Shown piece after piece: positions 62,222-64,000 of a stretch of 64,000 bases of DNA (its first letter is position 1; each line of letters opens with the position of its first letter). This DNA comes from Flavobacteriales bacterium 33_180_T64 (GTDB taxonomy: Bacteria; Bacteroidota; Bacteroidia; Flavobacteriales; Flavobacteriaceae). The notes below the pieces were generated by a model. It was not told the DNA's origin, ran no database searches, and saw only the letters and a list, made by a program, of their open reading frames with translations. Location: NCBI GenBank assembly GCA_002162685.1, contig MAAQ01000012.1:62001-126000 (forward strand), read 5' to 3'. Made by a program: the position numbers and the translations under genes.

Positions 62222-63586
62222 CTACACAGTCATTGAGAACAATCTGGCATTGGGCTGTTTACGTTGCAACAGCACATCAAATGCCATGCATACATTTCTT
62301 ACAAATGGCTGTCCTTTTTGAGTGATTTTTACACCCTTTTCTTGTAAGATTACTAGACCATCAACTTCCATTTCTTTAAGCTGGGCAACACTATTATGAA
62401 GCGCATCACTATAAAGTGTTTGATCAGACCAACTGGTTTCGAAATGGCACATTAGATTTAAAATATGCTGCCTGATGATAAGATCTTCACGGTTTAGAAT
62501 ATGACCTCTATAGACAGGAATAATATGTTGTTCAACCAAATGGTAGTATTCTTCAATTCCTTTTACATTTTGTGAGAAGCCATACCAACTATCACTAATT
62601 GAAGAGACACCTAAACCAATCATTGTTTGCGTTTTAGAGGCTGTATACCCCATGAAATTTCGATGTAATATATTGGTTTTCATTGCCTTATACAAACCAT
62701 CTGTTTCTAAAGCAAAATGATCCATTCCAATTTCATGATAACCGGCTTCATGTAGCATTGCTTTTCCAAATTCGTATTGTTCACGCTTTGAAGCAGCAGA
62801 AGGTAAATCGGCATCATTATAACCTCTTTGCCCATTTCCTTTAAGCCAAGGCACATGAGCATAGCTATAAAAAGCAATACGATCTGGCATCAACACTTTG
62901 GTAAGCTCAATAGTTGTCGCTACATGATCTTTCGTTTGAAAAGGCAGACCAAAAATAATATCATGACCTATAGAGGTATAACCAATAGCTCTAGCGGCAA
63001 GTGTTGCGGCTTTCACATTTTCAAAAGGCTGAATCCGATGAATCGCCTTTTGAACCGTTTCATTATAATCCTGAACACCAAAACTCACTCTAGAAAACCC
63101 TAATTCATAAAGAGTCTGTAGATGCTCAGGAGTTGTATTATTAGGATGCCCTTCGAAACTAAACTCATAATTTTTGGCGAGAGTAGCTTTTCGTAGAATT
63201 CCTTTGATTAACATTTCTAAGTGCTCAGGAGAAAAAAAGGTAGGTGTACCACCTCCAATATGGAGTTCTTTGATTTTGGGTCTTTCATTAAAAAGTTCGT
63301 CATATAAATGCCATTCTTTTAAAACAGCATTTATATATGGTTTCTCTACGTCATGCCGTTTTGTAATTCGTTTATTACATCCACAAAATGTACACATGCG
63401 CTCACAAAATGGCAAATGTATATAAAGACTTATTCCTTCGGAAGTATTGCTTTCATCAAAGGATATAGATAGAGAGTCTTTCCATTTTTTTAATGAAAAG
63501 GACTGATTATCCCAATACGGAACCGTAGGATAACTCGTGTAACGTGGTCCAGCCACATTGTACTTATTTACTAAAGAATTGCACAT
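62222..63586 (-). CDS. hemN: oxygen-independent coproporphyrinogen III oxidase
   Basis: A 454-residue radical-SAM enzyme of heme synthesis that works without oxygen. Cluster ligands Cys61, Cys65 and Cys68 form the CX3CX2C motif in CERMCTFCGC. The glycine-rich SAM contact GGGTPTF and FSFEGHPNNTT are family hallmarks. The start ATG at 63586 (MCNSLVNKYNVAGPRYTSYPTVPYW) is right because the FNR box at 63634-63647 and -7 at 63604-63611 lie upstream of it; a longer reading from 63640 would place the box inside the gene. HemN supply of heme at low oxygen complements the cbb3 oxidase. Confidence 0.94.
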   Translation of the reverse strand: MCNSLVNKYNVAGPRYTSYPTVPYWDNQSFSLKKWKDSLSISFDESNTSEGISLYIHLPFCERMCTFCGCNKRITKRHDVEKPYINAVLKEWHLYDELFNERPKIKELHIGGGTPTFFSPEHLEMLIKGILRKATLAKNYEFSFEGHPNNTTPEHLQTLYELGFSRVSFGVQDYNETVQKAIHRIQPFENVKAATLAARAIGYTSIGHDIIFGLPFQTKDHVATTIELTKVLMPDRIAFYSYAHVPWLKGNGQRGYNDADLPSAASKREQYEFGKAMLHEAGYHEIGMDHFALETDGLYKAMKTNILHRNFMGYTASKTQTMIGLGVSSISDSWYGFSQNVKGIEEYYHLVEQHIIPVYRGHILNREDLIIRQHILNLMCHFETSWSDQTLYSDALHNSVAQLKEMEVDGLVILQEKGVKITQKGQPFVRNVCMAFDVLLQRKQPNARLFSMTV

Positions 63587-63603
63587 ACCTAAACAATTTA
63601 AGT

Positions 63604-63647
63604 CAAAATTACGTGCATTAATTTGAGTAAAACATGACATATATCAT
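63604..63647 (-). promoter_or_regulatory. FNR box and promoter of hemN
   Basis: On the minus strand ATGATATATGTCAT (63647-63634), 22 nt, TAATTTTG (63611-63604), then 17 nt to the ATG. Spacing and -7 are identical to the ccoS promoter. Confidence 0.85.
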
Positions 63648-63731
63648 ATCTTGAAAATTAGTCAAAAAATTTTCGATCATTTCAAATAATGACTATCTTT
63701 CAACTTCACAAAACACAAAAAACTACAACTA

Positions 63732-64000
63732 ATGAAACGTTCGATCTTATACATTTCAATTTTAGCACTTTGCTTAAGTGTCTCTTGTAAATCTGACACT
63801 AAAGAAGTTCCAAATGAAACTACTGAAACAGAAGCTTCAGATATAGAAACTAAAGTTGAATACAAAGCAACAACTCCTGCTACACAAACAGAAGAACCTG
63901 CTTACTATTCTGAAAATAAAAAAGTAACATTAACCTTAGACCCTAAAAATAATAGTGGTGTAAGTGGAAATATTGTATTCACTCAAGATCAAGGTGTAGT
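63732..64000 (+). CDS. lipoprotein, possibly Cu/Zn superoxide dismutase (cut by window end)
   Basis: The first 89 codons of a gene that runs off the window. The start MKRSILYISILALCLSVSC is a lipoprotein signal with Cys19. A Glu/Thr-rich linker follows (to about residue 60). The stretch KKVTLTLDPKNNSGVSGNIVFTQDQG resembles the beginning of flavobacterial Cu/Zn superoxide dismutases, which have L-x-P-K-x-x-S-x-V-S-G and TF-type strands. The metal ligands would lie beyond the window, so this is a suggestion. A -7-like TATCTTTC sits at 63694-63701. It faces away from hemN. Confidence 0.5.
   Translation, partial: MKRSILYISILALCLSVSCKSDTKEVPNETTETEASDIETKVEYKATTPATQTEEPAYYSENKKVTLTLDPKNNSGVSGNIVFTQDQGV

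Noticed and set aside
63587-63640. Longer hemN start at 63640
   Set aside because: It would put the FNR box and the -7 element inside the coding region; the ATG at 63586 begins the conserved N-terminus.
1-64000. CRISPR arrays, tRNA or rRNA genes, insertion sequences, prophage
   Set aside because: Read for and not seen: no regularly spaced repeats, no cloverleaf or rRNA blocks recognised, no transposase or phage gene among the coding regions.

Overview
The window looks like a chromosomal segment of a marine-type Flavobacteriaceae bacterium (Bacteroidota). The signs are strong AT richness, -7 promoter elements of the form TAnnTTTG, type IX secretion (T9SS) C-terminal sorting tails on secreted proteins, a type B ribosomal protein L31, a fused cbb3 oxidase subunit CcoNO, and gene families typical of the group. 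No rRNA, tRNA, CRISPR array or insertion sequence was seen, and no prophage or integration boundary is apparent. Almost all of the sequence is coding.

Layout. 1-4.9 kb: a decayed fragment of a family 5 solute-binding protein, then an ATPase / membrane protein / solute-binding lipoprotein operon. 4.9-7.4 kb (minus strand): PD40 propeller protein, GlmU-like nucleotidyltransferase, ribosomal protein L31B. 7.5-12.7 kb: DUF4199 protein, family 2 glycosyltransferase, phosphohexomutase, MsbA-like exporter. 13.0-14.5 kb: first ECF sigma operon. 14.5-15.7 kb: Ycf48-like lipoprotein. 15.7-20.8 kb (minus strand): second ECF sigma locus with anti-sigma-like, Spy/CpxP-like, EF-hand and YHYH proteins. 20.9-28.9 kb: RsmB-type methyltransferase, secreted endonuclease I, bestrophin channel, PurL. 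29.0-36.8 kb: fatty acid activation and beta-oxidation (acyl-CoA ligase, MarR regulator, FadN-, FadA- and FadE-type enzymes). 37-40.2 kb: three exported proteins including an M28 peptidase. 40.3-46.2 kb (minus strand): two paralogous T9SS proteins, each behind a related, long, structured 5' leader. 46.4-63.6 kb: microaerobic respiration, with an FNR-like regulator, CcoI, CcoS-NO-Q-P-G-H, a SafE-like protein, an amino acid decarboxylase, a very large VPS10/BNR-repeat protein, a universal stress protein and HemN. The window ends inside a small lipoprotein that may be a Cu/Zn superoxide dismutase.

Three regulatory systems can be read directly. (1) In the 15.7-20.8 kb locus, three promoters share the bipartite element CACAAGTTT-N12-ACATCTAAA and drive the sigma operon, the EF-hand/YHYH pair and the YHYH/small-protein pair. 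This looks like a self-contained, probably undescribed, ECF sigma regulon. (2) Boxes of the form ATGA-N6-TCAT lie exactly 22 nt upstream of TAnnTTTG-like -7 elements before ccoI, ccoS and hemN; the divergent FNR-like protein is the obvious activator. (3) Two palindromes containing TATGC-GCATA precede the marR-fadN-fadA-fadE operon and look like MarR operators. The duplicated T9SS leaders are a fourth target: at least four corresponding hairpins, one identical 26-nt block and one compensatory base pair suggest a cis-acting RNA.
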